Assembly: GCA_001632435.1 (NCBI GenBank)
Contig: KV423960.1
Location: 129,564 to 193,563 of the forward strand
Source: Calocera cornea HHB12733
Lineage: Eukaryota; Basidiomycota; Dacrymycetes; Dacrymycetales; Dacrymycetaceae
Reading direction: 5' to 3'
DNA: 64,000 bases
The notes under the pieces were generated by a model. The model ran no database searches, had not been told where the DNA came from, and saw only the letters and a program-made list of their open reading frames with translations. This document shows, in pieces, positions 1 through 10,497 of this stretch; the stretch's first letter is position 1, and every line of letters starts with the position of its first letter. The translations under genes and the position numbers were made by a program.

Positions 1-533
1 ACGGCGGGGAGGTCGAGGTGAGAACAACGGATGGAGGCAAAATTCGGATCCTTTCGAGCTTCTGTCGGCGTTACGGCCCATTGGAACCTGTTCTCCGACT
101 CTATCCAAACCACATAAATTGATCTATCCTCGTCACAATGCAGATTGTGTACAATATATCCAGCAGGGCCAAAACATTATGCGAGCCGAACCCATGGATA
201 CGATGCTTGCATCAGACTCCAGCATGCAGCTACAGGCCCGCGGCCGATATCGCAGCCACCAATGACTGGTCACTCGCTAGTTTGTGATAGCCGAGCAGGC
301 CCGGCCGCAGGTAGCCTGAATGATACTAGTGCTCTATGCATATGGCTTGCGAGAGAGAGCGGTCTCAGCTTGTTGGCTTGGTCCAAAACTCGGTGTTACC
401 GACGAGGGCTGCGCTACACTAGTAACAATATCAATACCACGAACAGCAAAGTGCAAGTCCAGCGAACATACCATAATTGACTGAGCAACGTCCTCCAAGG
501 AGCACTCATGTTCTCCATACATCTTCCGTGCTG
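1..533. other. Left-edge intergenic stretch
   Basis: No coding region with a recognisable motif or a plausible spliced reading was found on either strand. The open frames here are short and give no family match. It probably holds the 3' flank of MED22 and unannotated spacer. A gene cut off at the left edge cannot be excluded. Confidence 0.4.
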
Positions 534-1102
534 CTACTCCTCCATCGCATCGTCGTCCTCTGCCGCTTCTCCTTCTGCAGAGGGCTCCTCAGCCTCCTCG
601 CCATCCACGAGCTTCCTCCACTCCTCGGCCGCGCGCTCCTTAGCAGCCTCAGTCTCCTTGACAATCTGCGTCAGCTCCTTCTGCCGTCGCTCCACCACTT
701 GTCCCTCGTCCGAAAGGAGGATCATGAGCTTGAGCGAATGGACGATGGAGAGGAGCGAGTGCGCCGCGCGGACCATGTTCTCCGCCCGCAGCTCCGTCTC
801 GAACGCATCTTCGTAGATCCGATGCTTGTCCTTGTCGCCCACCTATCTCTTGACTTTAGCACATCCTCTCCGTGCATGGATTTGCCAAAGATACGCACCG
901 TAGCCAGCTCCACTAAGTCCTGCATCCCCCCAACGAGCGTCTCCACCTCCGCGTCCACACGCTTGTTCCACTCCTCCTCGACCGCATCCAAGTACTCGGC
1001 CGAGTTGAGCTTGTCGTCCACCCGGTGCTGCGGGGCAATGGTGGACGACAGGCCCGTGGGGCGGATCGCGTCCGTCTCGAACTGCTGGTTGCGCTGGGCC
1101 AT
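534..1102 (-). CDS. MED22: Mediator complex subunit 22 (Srb6/Surf5 family)
   Basis: Predicted head-module subunit of Mediator, which links transcription factors to RNA polymerase II in the nucleus. The start ATG is at 1102-1100, beginning MAQRNQQFETDA. Exon 1 (1102-899) and exon 2 (842-534) are joined across a 56-bp intron (898-843) with a GTGCGT donor and a CTAA branch site. The product is about 170 residues, normal for fungal Med22. It is highly helical: an N-terminal helix with EEEWNKRVDAEVETLV, then a second half with ENMVRAAHSLLSIVHSLKLM, which is the conserved bundle segment of the family. It ends in an acidic Glu/Asp tail. It is transcribed away from TAN1, with only 164 bp between the two starts. 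Family assignment rests on the pattern of the helical core, so it is good but not certain. Confidence 0.82.
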
Positions 1103-1266
1103 GCTGCCTTGCGAGACGGCGGGTGGGATGAGGGAGGGAGGGAGGAGGAAGCGGGCAGGGGACCGGGTCGCGCGAGCGTGATTCCGAAAGGCGCCCAAAC
1201 CGCCCAGACGAGCAGGCTGCTTGCAATTTACGTTACACCCTCCAGCCCCACCTGCTCTGTGCCACC

Positions 1267-2452
1267 ATGGCTAGCAAACGACAAAAAGCGAGTCGGACAA
1301 ACTACTTCAAGCGCGAACAGGTGCGCCTCTTTCCCCACATTCGCCCTCGGGCTCTGTGATGCTTAAGTCGACTCGCTGGTGCGAAGGCAGGACGCATAGA
1401 CGGGCCGGGCGTGTTCGTCACCTGCGTGAGGGGGAAGGAACGGCAGTCCGTCAGCGAGCTGTACGATGTGTTCGAGAGTGTGCGTGCTCCCCTCCCCTCC
1501 GACCATATATCCTACAATCTAACATTCCCGAAGATCGCCGCAGACCTATGGCCGGAAGCCACCGCGGAAGTGGCACTGGCGCTGGACGAGCCGCACCCGC
1601 AAGAGGACGAAGAGGAAGGAGGGAACGTAGAGGACGAGATCATGCGGGAGCTGCAGACGCTCAAGCGGCCCCGAAAGGAGAAACGTTTCTGTGCGCCTCT
1701 TGCATTGTCCTGTTCGCAGACTTGTCGGGCTGACTAGGCGCAGCGAGCGTGCATACTGAGACTGCTTGCTGTACGCCCTTTCCCCCTCCCCTCCTCGTCG
1801 CAGCCCCGCTAAACCCCAAGAAAGTCCTATTCATCTCCTGCCGCCCTCCCGTCAACCCCGTGCAGCTCGTGACGGCCTATCTAGAGGAGGTGGAGCGCAC
1901 GGGGCGAGCCCGGACACGGTACGTGAACCGGCTGCTGCCGGCGGAGCAGGTGTGCGTCGCCAACCTGCCCGAGGTGCTGGCGATGGCGCGGCGGGTGCTG
2001 CCGGGGACGTTTGGGCAGGGGCCGGGCTTGCGGGTGCGCGCTTTCCCCCCTTTCCTCGCTCGCTCCCGCTCTTTCTGTACAGCTGATGCTGATGGTCGGG
2101 CCAGTACAAGCTCGAAATATCGATCATCAACCACTCGAAGCTCACGAAAGCCGCGCTCATCCCGCCCCTTGCCGAGCTCGTCCCCGCCGACCGGGGGCAC
2201 ACGGTGGATCTGAAGCACCCGGAGGCGGTCATACTGGTGCAGGTGTTCAAGACCTGGTGCGGGGTGGGGGTCGTGAGGGGGTGGGAGAGGTGGAGGAGGT
2301 GGAACGTCATGTTGCTTGCGGAGCAAGGGCCGGGCCCGGGGGAACCGCATGCTCCCGGGGACGGGGGGGGAGGGAGGGAGGAGCTGCTGCAGGAGCTTGC
2401 GCAGGCCCCCGAAGAGCCGGGCGAGCCGCAGGCCCTGGAGGAAGGCACCTAG
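1267..2452 (+). CDS. TAN1: THUMP-domain tRNA acetylation factor TAN1
   Basis: Adaptor that presents tRNA Ser/Leu to the Kre33/NAT10 acetyltransferase for N4-acetylcytidine-12 formation (known for the family). Five exons fit: 1267-1320, 1387-1479, 1534-1690, 1804-2033 and 2105-2452, all with GTGCG-type donors, giving about 293 residues. Visible landmarks are the basic N-terminus MASKRQKASRTNYFKRE, the GPGVFVTCVRGKERQSV strand of the family, an acidic linker, then the THUMP core with KKVLFISCRPPVNPVQLV, RYVNRLLP and VDLKHPEAVILVQVFKTWCGV. The C-terminal 40 residues are a Gly/Glu-rich extension. The first junction (donor at 1321, acceptor ending 1386) was chosen because it keeps the frame and yields GRIDGPGVFVTC. 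It converges with the wax-synthase-like gene, the stops being 49 bp apart. Confidence 0.88.
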
Positions 2453-2501
2453 CCGCAGGTGGTATCATACGTGCATGTGTATATAGAGGACATATATATC
2501 A

Positions 2502-3814
2502 TTATCTCGTGTACACGCCAAAAACCCGATTCAGCACCAGCTCGCAAGGGCTCATCCACTCGGGGTACAAGCTCGCGCCCGCCGTGCCCCTGACCGCAAA
2601 ACAGTCCGCCAGCGCCTGCCCCGAGAGGAGGAGCCAGCCCCATGCCCAAACGCGCCCGGGCAGCCCGAGCACCTCCCGCCCCGATATGCTCTCGAACGCG
2701 TGCTCGAGCAGGCAGCCTACACCCTGGGCGAGGAAGAAGCCTACGGTACGCCAGCCCGTGCCCCCGCGGCTCATGCACCGCATCCCGGCCTCGTGCAGCA
2801 GCCCGCTGCCCAGGAACGCAGCGAGCACTGCACCGCTGTCTCCTGCGACGGCGCGGCCCGCCCAGGAGCAGGCGACGAACGGGCGGCGGAAGAGCTGGTG
2901 CCATCTGCGTGTCCAGAAGTCCTTGAGCGAGTGCACGCGCCAGGGGCGGTCGAACAGCGGTGGCCAGAGCGCGGGGCTCTGCCCTTGGAGGCCGACGCAC
3001 ACCAGGGAGACGAGCGAGTGCAGGCTGGAGATGTAGCTGAAGATCGCAGAGCCGATGGCGAGTGTTAGGGCGGTGCTGAGGGCGTACTTGGCTGGTGGGG
3101 CCAGGGAGGGGAAGAAGATGCTGCGCCCTTCTGGCGTGCCGAGGGGGCCGAAGAAGCGCACCACTGTGCGCAGCGCGTCCAGCGCGAGGAAGGTGAACAG
3201 CAGGGATTTGCCGCGGTCGAGCAGGAAGGCGGCACGCGTGTGGGGGTAGGAGGAGCGGAAGTGACAGCGCTGGCCGAAGGTGTGCACGAGCCCGCGCAGG
3301 TCGGCTTGCAGGGAGAGGGCGGAGAGGATGTCCGTGAGGAGGGTGCGGGAGGGCCGCTGGAAGGAGGCACGCCGGACGGAGGGGACGAGCGACCAGTCGA
3401 GCGCTTTGATGAGCTGGAGGGTGGCGGCGACGCCTAGGAGTTGCTGCGCCCGTTGATCAGTCAGCACGCTCTCCCTTGCTGTGGCCTGTGGAAAGGAGAA
3501 AAGGGAGAGAGACGGACGTTGTATATGTTGAGGCCCGGCTGGGCAAAGTAGACGCTCGCGTGACACCTCACGGTCAGCAGCACGGTCAAGGGCAGCAGGG
3601 CGAGCTGTACGCCGCGGGGGGATCGGCGGACGTTGAGGAGGGCATGGATGAAGATGAGGAGCTGGGGCGGGAGGAGGAGGAGGGCGGTTGACCAGGTTAG
3701 GGGGGTGCGCGAGGCGGGGATCAGCAGGGGCTGCATCCTAGTGAGGGCGGGTGAGTGAGGGCAGGTGAGGGGAGGAGCGGGCACGCACCTGAGCAGCTCA
3801 GCTCGCCATTCCAT
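2502..3814 (-). CDS. Wax-synthase-like membrane O-acyltransferase
   Basis: Predicted multi-pass membrane enzyme of the MBOAT/wax synthase domain family, which transfers an acyl group from acyl-CoA to a hydroxyl acceptor. The acceptor here is unknown; fungal relatives act on lipids or on terpenoid and polyketide products. Exon 1 is 3814-3789 and exon 2 starts at 3737 after a 51-bp intron. Exon 2 ends at 3518, and the best acceptor for exon 3 is about 3444, because a CTGAC branch site lies just upstream; the nearer acceptor would leave a 32-bp intron. Diagnostic segments are DRPWRVHSLKDFWTRRWHQL and GSGLLHEAG, whose His is the likely catalytic residue, embedded in several hydrophobic spans. It does not sit in an obvious biosynthetic cluster, so a substrate cannot be inferred from neighbours. 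Confidence 0.82.
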
Positions 3815-4041
3815 CTCTGCCTCCTCTGCTCACTCCACGTCGTCGACGGACAATACCGAGCGAAAGGATGATGGCAGATCTGTAATTATTATATAATGTT
3901 TATGTGGTGCGGCGTTGCTCGCAGGCGACAGTCCATCCATCAGCGGGACGACGGCCCTGACCGTGGGATACATTCTCGACGCGTGCACGCGACGCGCCCT
4001 CCTCCTCCTCTGCACCGTCCTCATACTCTTCAGCTCGCAAC
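3815..4041. promoter_or_regulatory. Divergent promoter region
   Basis: This 227-bp gap separates the start codons of the wax-synthase-like gene (-) and RNH201 (+), so it must carry both promoters. No firm TATA or CCAAT element was picked out; an AT-rich patch lies near 3880-3905. Confidence 0.5.
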
Positions 4042-5323
4042 ATGGACTCCCAGCCCTCCCTCTCTACCTCCCAAGACCTAGGCGACTCCCAATTGGCCGG
4101 CGACTCCCAACTAACAGGCGACTCCCAACTAACAGGCGACTCCCAACTGGTCGACGACTCGGACCCCAGCGACCCCCTCTCCCTCGCCCTCCTGCAGCAG
4201 CACCCAGCCCTCCCGACCCCTCCCACCCCCCTCTCAGACTCATACACGCACCACTCCCCCACCCCCTCCAGCGGCCTCCCAGAATTCCCAGGCGGCAGGC
4301 GGCGCTACATGATCGGGATCGACGAGGCTGGGCGCGGGCCCGCGCTCGGGCCCATGGTCTACGCTGCGGCGTACTGTCCTGTGGACTGGGAGGAGCTGGC
4401 CGGGCTGGGGTTCAACGGTGCGCTTTCCTTCTTCTCCTACTTCTCCCATCCCGTTCGCGCGCAGCGTGGCAGCTCTGACGAACTATGCGCAGACTCAAAA
4501 GTCCTCTCCGCCGCGACGCGCGCCGCCCTCCTGAGCACGCTCTCCTCGCACCCGCAGCACCTCGGCTGGTCCGTCCGCGTCCTCTCCCCCTCCTCAATCT
4601 CCCGAGGCATGCTCTCCCGGCCCCCGACAAACCTCAACGTCCAAGCGCAGTCCGCGACCGTCCACCTGATCCGCGCGGTGTACGCGGCCGGGCTCGACAT
4701 AGCAGAGATCTACGTGGACGCTCTGGGCCCCAGCGTGCCCTACCAGGCGTATCTCCAGGGCTTGTTCCCCCAGGCCGAGGTCACGGTCAAGCCGAAGGCG
4801 GACGCACTGTACCCGATTGTGGGCGCGGCGAGCGTCGCGGCCAAGACGTGCCGCGACGCGTGGATGGAACGCTGGGTGTACGAGGAGCCTGGCATGCCGC
4901 GCTCGCGCTCGCTCGCGGCGCCCACAGCCGCCGCCTCCACCGAAGCTGCCCCGGCCGACGAGCAGGAGCAAGAGCAGGAGCAGCCAACGGAACACCTCGG
5001 CAGCGGCTACCCCTCCGACCCCAAGACCCAGTCCTGGCTCGCAACGCGGCTCGAGCGCACCTTCGGCTACCCGCGCCTGGTCCGCTTCTCCTGGGCGCCC
5101 GTGCGGCTCGCGATGGAGAAGCATGGGCATGCTGTCAAGTGGTGCGTTTTCTTGTTTCGCGTTTTCTGGCCGCGTATGGGTGGAGAGTTGGGGCTGATGG
5201 CCGCGTAGGATCGATGATAACCAGGCGTCCGTGGTCAGGAGCTTTGCGAGCGCGACGGGGAGGGACAAGGGGAGGTGTGGGTTGGCCAAGGACTTGGGCC
5301 TTAGGAGCGTGGCCGACATCTGA
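4042..5323 (+). CDS. RNH201: Ribonuclease H2 catalytic subunit A
   Basis: Cleaves the RNA strand of RNA-DNA hybrids and removes single ribonucleotides from DNA, in the nucleus with subunits B and C. Exons 4042-4417, 4493-5141 and 5209-5323 join in frame (GTGCGC and GTGCGT donors; introns of 75 and 67 bp). The catalytic set is complete: GIDEAGRGPALGPM gives Asp and Glu, YVDALGPSVPYQ gives the second Asp, and GSGYPSDPKT gives the last Asp. ADSKVL, VGAASVAAKTCRD and the C-terminal WAPVRLAMEK and IDDNQASV are also typical. Two features are unusual: a roughly 85-residue N-terminal leader with four GDSQL-type repeats, and a Glu/Gln-rich insert of about 30 residues (nt 4920-4990) between the third and fourth catalytic segments. 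The start is the first ATG in frame. Confidence 0.95.
4081..4152 (+). repeat. Four tandem 18-nt repeats in RNH201
   Basis: Units begin at 4081, 4099, 4117 and 4135, each starting GGCGACTCCCAA and coding for Gly-Asp-Ser-Gln-Leu plus one variable residue. Units 2 and 3 are identical at nucleotide level, which suggests recent slippage. Each encoded unit contains a Ser-Gln pair. Confidence 0.95.
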
Positions 5324-5343
5324 CCTGCGCATATATGCGCAGG
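5324..5343. repeat. Perfect 20-bp palindrome after RNH201 stop
   Basis: The 20 bases directly after the TGA of RNH201 (5321-5323) equal their own reverse complement, centred on GCATATATGC. It could form a cruciform or bind a dimeric protein; as RNA it would fold only by pairing its two halves without a loop. Confidence 0.9.
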
Positions 5344-5472
5344 GACAACGTTTTATTTGTGCGTAACTTTTCTTCCCTCTCACCATGTGCATATCTCATT
5401 GTATCTGATGCAGATTTCATTCATACTGTGTCATAATACATCCATCTGAGGGATCTCAGCCCTGTCCCACAC

Positions 5473-5509
5473 ATATGCTGCATATATGCACCATATATAT
5501 GCAGCATAT
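5473..5509. repeat. 15-bp inverted repeat (possible 3'-end hairpin)
   Basis: Arms 5473-5487 and 5495-5509 are exact reverse complements, with a 7-nt loop between them. It lies between the converging 3' ends of RNH201 (stop 5323) and the unknown gene at 5524. It could assist transcript end formation for one or both genes; that role is inferred from position only. Confidence 0.7.
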
Positions 5510-5523
5510 TTGTTCATGGTCAA

Positions 5524-6116
5524 TCATTCCGTGAGATCTTCATCACCTCCTTCATCATCTGCGTCATATCCACTCTCATCCACATCCTCCTCCTCCTCCT
5601 CAACCTCCTGCCATTCATCCCACTGCTCCGGCCCATCCGACCCGTCCCACATGGCTTTCTCAACAACCTGCCATTCCTGGAAGAAGCTGGTAAGTTTCTG
5701 ACATCTACTGGCAATGGAGCATCTTACCTCGATATTGAGGGAGCTAATGCTGCCGTCTGCCTTAGTTGGACCTTCCATGCTGATGGGCAGAGTGATGGAC
5801 ACTTTTCCTTTGAGTGGAGTATCATGATGGCCTTTGTTGGCAGTACGTTCATCTTTGGCAGGCTCGGCCTCAGCTTAATCAACAATTTAGCCTATGCTGG
5901 TAAATAGGGACCAAAGCACTCACCGGCAGTATGGCCTTTGCTCATGTTAGAATTGTTGCTGATCATGTTGAGGTTGATAGCAGTGATCTGCGCAAAGTTG
6001 TTAGCTCCATTCAAGAAGAAATCAGTGCTGTCAGGCGCATATATGCAGCTATATGCACCAGCCAGTGCCTATGTGCAATGTAAAGGAGATATGAGGCTCA
6101 CCATGATATTGGACAT
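5524..6116 (-). CDS. Small unknown protein with acidic C-terminus
   Basis: No family recognised. A coding signal is visible on the minus strand: an exon including FFLNGANNFAQITAINLN and SNMSKGHTA ends near 5920 at a GTGAGT donor, and joins across an intron of about 50 bp to an exon reading AEAEPAKDERTANKGH and KVSITLPISMEGPTKADG, then FFQEWQVVEKAMWDG and a Glu/Asp-rich tail to the stop at 5524. The short phrase SKGHT/NKGHH occurs on both sides of the intron. The NGANNFAQI segment recalls the start of many agaricomycete proteins of unknown function. The start is doubtful: an ATG at 6116 would require a 33-bp first intron, and an upstream exon is possible because CTAACCCAG just upstream looks like a branch and acceptor. 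It faces RNH201 tail to tail. Confidence 0.4.
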
Positions 6117-6558
6117 TGTATTTGTGATAGCCGTATACTGGGTTAGGGTTAGGGAAAGGGAGGAGGGTAGTCGATGATGATGGTGGGATGGAAAGAGGAG
6201 GGAGGTGTCCTTGTAGGAGTGGTATTGACAGGACATCAGTGGGAAGGGATGTAATGAGAATATCAGCGAACAATAACACGTGGCCATGGGAGTGTCTGCG
6301 GATGCGACCTTAATGCCGAGTATTCTTCATTCTTCTTCTTCGCGGGTCCTGTCGGGCCCTGGTTCGTGTCATTGAAGGATCAACGATGAGAGGGTTCTAT
6401 ACAAATGTTCAAGCTTTATGTATAGATGACAACAGTTAAACCATTTCACAATTTGCAGTAAATGGGGTAATGATATTCATTGTATTGTGCGAACACTATA
6501 AAAGGGCATCTGTGCTGTGGTATACCAATTCAGGTTCTTGTTTGGAACGAAGCGACCT
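6117..6558. other. Gap between unknown gene and GH31 gene
   Basis: AT-richer spacer containing the 3' flank of the GH31 gene and the 5' region of the small unknown gene. Two TTAGGG units occur at about 6143-6155, read here as a chance match or as part of an intron acceptor. Nothing else was found. Confidence 0.4.
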
Positions 6559-9500
6559 CTATTCCCAGGCCAAGGTGAACCCGCTGTTCAAGTCGCCATC
6601 CGTGAGCGTGGCGTTCAGGCGTTGGATCTGGTAATATATGAGAATGTTGTACTGATAGAGAGTATGGGAAAGTGCTTACCGAGGGCTCATAAGTGAATGC
6701 CGTCGAGTTCGACGATCCACCGCGAGCGAGCGCCTGAGGTCGGTTGGGTACACCCAACACAGACACTTGGCGGACTGTGTTTGGGATGGTGTACGCGCCG
6801 GTACCAGGGGTAATGGTGAGCTTGCCCTGCCCGGCAGTGAACGAGATCGTCTTGCTGGGCGTTGGCCACTGCGACTCGCCGTCGTCGATGTAGGCCGTAC
6901 CGGCCGCGGTGCCGTTCTTGTCGAGGGCGACGACGATGTCGTATTGGCTCTGCTGGGTCTCGTAGATCGTGTACGCTGGCTCGGCGTACTGCAGGATGAC
7001 GGAGCCGGGGCGGATGTGGACACTAGATATGTGTTAGTATGGTAGCTTTGGAGGAGAGTTGATTGACTTACTTGATCTCGCTCAGAGGAGCGGAGATCGA
7101 GGTGTTGACATTAGGCGTGACGTTGAGCGGGGCGTGCGTCCATAGATCCCTCCACGGGCCATCGCCCGGGAAGGTGCCCTTGACGGAGGTGACGTTGGGC
7201 TCCAGCACAGGCGTGACGAGCAGCGACGGGCCGACCATGAACTGGCGGTCGTTCAGCATCTGGTCGGGCGACGGGAACTCCCAGAAGACGGCGCGCATGG
7301 CCGGAGTGCCGGTGATCGATGCCTGCGCCATGTACGTATAGAAGTACGGCAGGATGGAGTAACGCGCGGCGGCGGCGCGTCGAGAGGCATCGGCGACAGA
7401 GCTAGAGGGTGATCAGAATGCGCACTATAACAGAAACAAACACTACTCACTCCCAGCGGAATGGCTCCTGTGGTAGAGCACCACGCGTGTTGTGGTTCCT
7501 GAAGAACGGCGTGAAGGCGGACATCATCATCCAGCGGTTGCAGAGTTCCTCATCGGTGTTCTGGTTGAAGCCGCACGTATCCGCACCAACCATAGGCTGG
7601 AGAGGCGTCAGAGAATACCCAAACCGCAAAGCTAAACGGCTTACAATGCCGAAGATCTGGAACTGAAGAATGCCCTGAATCGAATAGGCCATGTAGCGCC
7701 AGGTCGCATAGTTGTCCCCAAGCCAATGGTGCGTATACTTGCCCGAGCCCGCGTAAGTCGAGCGCGCAACGAGGAATGGCCGGTTGTTCGGTGCCAGTGA
7801 CAGGAGCGCGTTGTGCGTGCGGACCTCGCTCATGTGGCCCCAGATGTTCTTCACGTCGTAGAAGGCACCAAAGGCTGTCGTGGCGTTCATCGCGACGGTC
7901 TGGACGTCCAGCGGGCCTTTGGCGTTGTGGATCGCATAGGGCGGGGTCTCGAGGAAGCGCTGGGACACGTTCTGGTAGACGATGTCGGAGCGTTTGGCCA
8001 GACTGCGGGTAGCGGAAGTCAGATCGACAGAGCGCTTGAAGTTCGTCGTAGCATCGGGCACGTAGGTTGACGTGCCGTTGACGGTCATGTTGCCAGACGT
8101 GCCGTAGGTCGTGAAGTCGTACCCCTCCGGCCAGCCAGTGACGATGGTCGGCGAGGTATCGGGCGCGCCGAGGGTAGACCAGTTCTGTCCAGTGCCGCAC
8201 GAGCCAACGCAGAAGGACGAGGGCTCGTTCATGTCCTCCCAGATGCCGTCGAAGGAGATGATCTGGGAGAAGTTGCGGAAGGCGTCGGTCCACCAGGCCT
8301 GGGACTGGTTGTTGTACCAGTCAGGGAAGCTCGTGTAGCCGGGCCAGACCTGGCCGATATATTGGCTGCCGTCCTCGTTATGAATGAAGATGCCTTGTTC
8401 GGTACCACTCGTCCAGGGATCGTAGACGTCAGTACCGTTGGGGATCTGAACGCCCACTGCACCATCGATGACTACCATAAAGCCTTAGCGCATTATTCCG
8501 TTCTTAACGACAGGCCACTTACTCGGGATGTAGTGCTGGTGGTTGTCATGCAGACCCTGGATCATCGCCTCGTACTCGGAAGGCGCAAAGCGGTTTGGCG
8601 CAGGGATAAAGTCACGGTACGCGTCCATCCAATCTGCCGAACGGTCAACATCAATGCGCGTATCTGCGACAACAAACTCACCAATGTCGTTCCACTGCGT
8701 CTCGAGCGGGATGTTCGCGGCGCGCATACTGTCGATGACGAACTGTGTATCGCTGACGTTGTTGTAGCCCCAGCGGCACTGGTGGTAGCCGAAGCCCCAG
8801 AGGGGCGGCATCTGCGGGAGGCCCACAAACTGAACATACTGCTCGATGACCGACAGGGGCGAGTTGGTCACGGCCCCTCCGGAGGCGGGCGTCTCGTCCC
8901 CGCTGAAGAAGTAGAAGTCGAACGTCCCGCCGATGGCGCGGTATTGGATCACACCCGGGCGGAGGAGGATGTCCATACCCGACGTCTGGAGGAGGAAGAC
9001 GCCGTGGGAGTCCGCGTTGCCGGCACGGTCGTAGCGTGTCTCGACGTAAATCGGGTGGTAGCCATCTATAGCGCATTTTGTCAGAAGCCGCATATATGCA
9101 TCATATAAGGAAACGCACAGAGATTGGAGTCGACCGGATCGCCAATGTCAAGCGTGAAGAACGGCTGAACAGTCGAGTTGGGGTCGCGCCTAAAGTTGCC
9201 GGATATGTACTCTCCGAGCCCTGAGATTATCCCCACATGTCAGCTCCACGCGCGTCACTCCACAAATAAGCATCGCATCGTACCATAGACATTGGCGTTC
9301 TCGGGCAGGGCCGAGGAGAGCTGCAGGTACTGGTTCGAGAAGACGAGCGGGTGGGCGGGCATGGCGGTCGTGTTGGTCACGCTGGCATTGGTCTCGTACG
9401 CGAAGAGCGGCTCGGTGTACACTGGGATGTTGGCGGGCCGGGTGTCGAAGACGATTGACCCCGTGGAGCGCTTCTCCACCCAGAAGGCGAAGGGCGTGCT

Positions 9501-10003
9501 CCCGTTCGTGTAATGGAAGATGAAATCTGACTGCGAAGCGGTGGTGGAGGACGTCGACGGTCGGGAGAGGACGGACTGGGGAAGCTGATACTGTTGTTCG
9601 GCGGTGTCGTAGATGTGGACGTGTAGGCGGGAGGAGGTCTGCGGAGCATCAGCATTGGCCAACTACTCCGCAGGCGTATGCCACTCACCTCATAGGTGAC
9701 ACTCAGAGTCAGGTCGGGGATGGTCACACCAAAAGCATTGCATGCCTCCCCAGCGAGCTTGAGCTGCGCCTGGATCCCACTATCGGTCTCCTGGACGCTG
9801 TCGACCGTGTACCCTGTTGACTATCAGCATCTCTTTCTCCAACAGAGGACAGAGGACGCACCAGTGCAGTTGACCACCGAGTAAGAGGGGGTGACCGTAC
9901 TGCCCAGGCTGACGTCGACCCCGCTCGGGCCTACCCTGAAGCTAAGTGGGCTGGCGAGCGCTGCGAGCGGTGCGAGAGCGGCTAGGAGCAGTCGGGGTGT
10001 CAT
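6559..10003 (-). CDS. Secreted GH31 alpha-glucosidase
   Basis: Retaining glycoside hydrolase family 31 enzyme, expected to release glucose from maltose, malto-oligosaccharides or starch ends outside the cell. The product is roughly 900-950 residues over about ten exons. It opens with a signal peptide, MTPRLLLAALAPLAALASP. An N-terminal beta-sandwich follows (TSSRLHVHIYDTAEQQYQLP). The catalytic barrel has PPLWGFGYHQCRWGY, the nucleophile in GIWEDMNEPSSF and the likely acid/base Asp in HHWLGDNYATWRYM. PMVGADTCGFNQNTDEELCN and WMMMSAFTPFFRNHNTRG mark the barrel end, and FMVGPSLLVTPV with SVHIRPGSVI the C-terminal beta domain. Intron 1 is 9861-9814. The final exon reads RLNATLTDGDLNSGFTLAWE before the stop at 6559. 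Several Asn-X-Ser/Thr sites fit secretion. Exact specificity within GH31 is not visible. Confidence 0.94.
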
Positions 10004-10130
10004 TGCTGTTGTTCCTTGTTGTTGGAGGCCGGGGGTGGGGCGGCTAATCGGTAGGACGGCGGTGCGCGGGGCGGGAGGAGGGGAGGAGGGGGAGGAACGA
10101 AGAACCTCCCGCTCACGAATGCGGGGTAGC

Positions 10131-10155
10131 TTATAACCCTCCCGCTAACCCCAAT
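10131..10155 (-). promoter_or_regulatory. TATA-like and CCAAT words upstream of GH31
   Basis: TTATAA at 10131-10136 lies about 130 nt before the GH31 ATG, and a CCAAT pentamer (plus strand) lies at 10151-10155. Spacing is plausible for a fungal core promoter, but short words like these can occur by chance. Confidence 0.3.
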
Positions 10156-10468
10156 GAATTGCCCATTCCAGCGGCGCGCAATGCTTGCTTGTTTACTGTG
10201 CACCGTCTTCCCGGAATGTCCCAACTCTGCGGGGGCCCCGTGGTTCCCCCACCAGCCACAAGCACAGTGCCGGTCCACTTCTTCTGCCCGTGCCTGCCGG
10301 ACTCTCTGGCTCTGCGGGGCGTTACGGTATGCAATACCCATGGGATAGCCGGCTCGTCCAGCCAGGCAGGTCTGCGGAATGTACACACTAGAGGGCCCGG
10401 CAAAGCTTGTGTGCGTGCTGGACCACGGCAGAGGGAGGACTGGGTGAGCCGGCTTGGTGCAGCAGAGA

Positions 10469-10497
10469 CAGAAGGCAGAAGGCAGAAGGCAGAAGGT
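10469..10497 (+). repeat. CAGAAGG microsatellite-like repeat
   Basis: Four head-to-tail CAGAAGG units in non-coding DNA upstream of the GH31 gene. Confidence 0.85.

Noticed and set aside
2011..3036. Long plus-strand frame across TAN1 and the acyltransferase
   Set aside because: It crosses the end of TAN1 in another frame and reads antisense through the acyltransferase; Arg/Ala/Gly-rich as expected of a GC-rich shadow.
3900..4262. Minus-strand frame with Trp-Glu-Ser-Pro repeats
   Set aside because: It is the antisense reading of the RNH201 GDSQL repeats.
6143..6155. Telomere-like TTAGGG repeats
   Set aside because: Only two units in the middle of a gene-dense region; on the opposite strand they read as a CTAAC branch and CAG acceptor, which is a simpler explanation.
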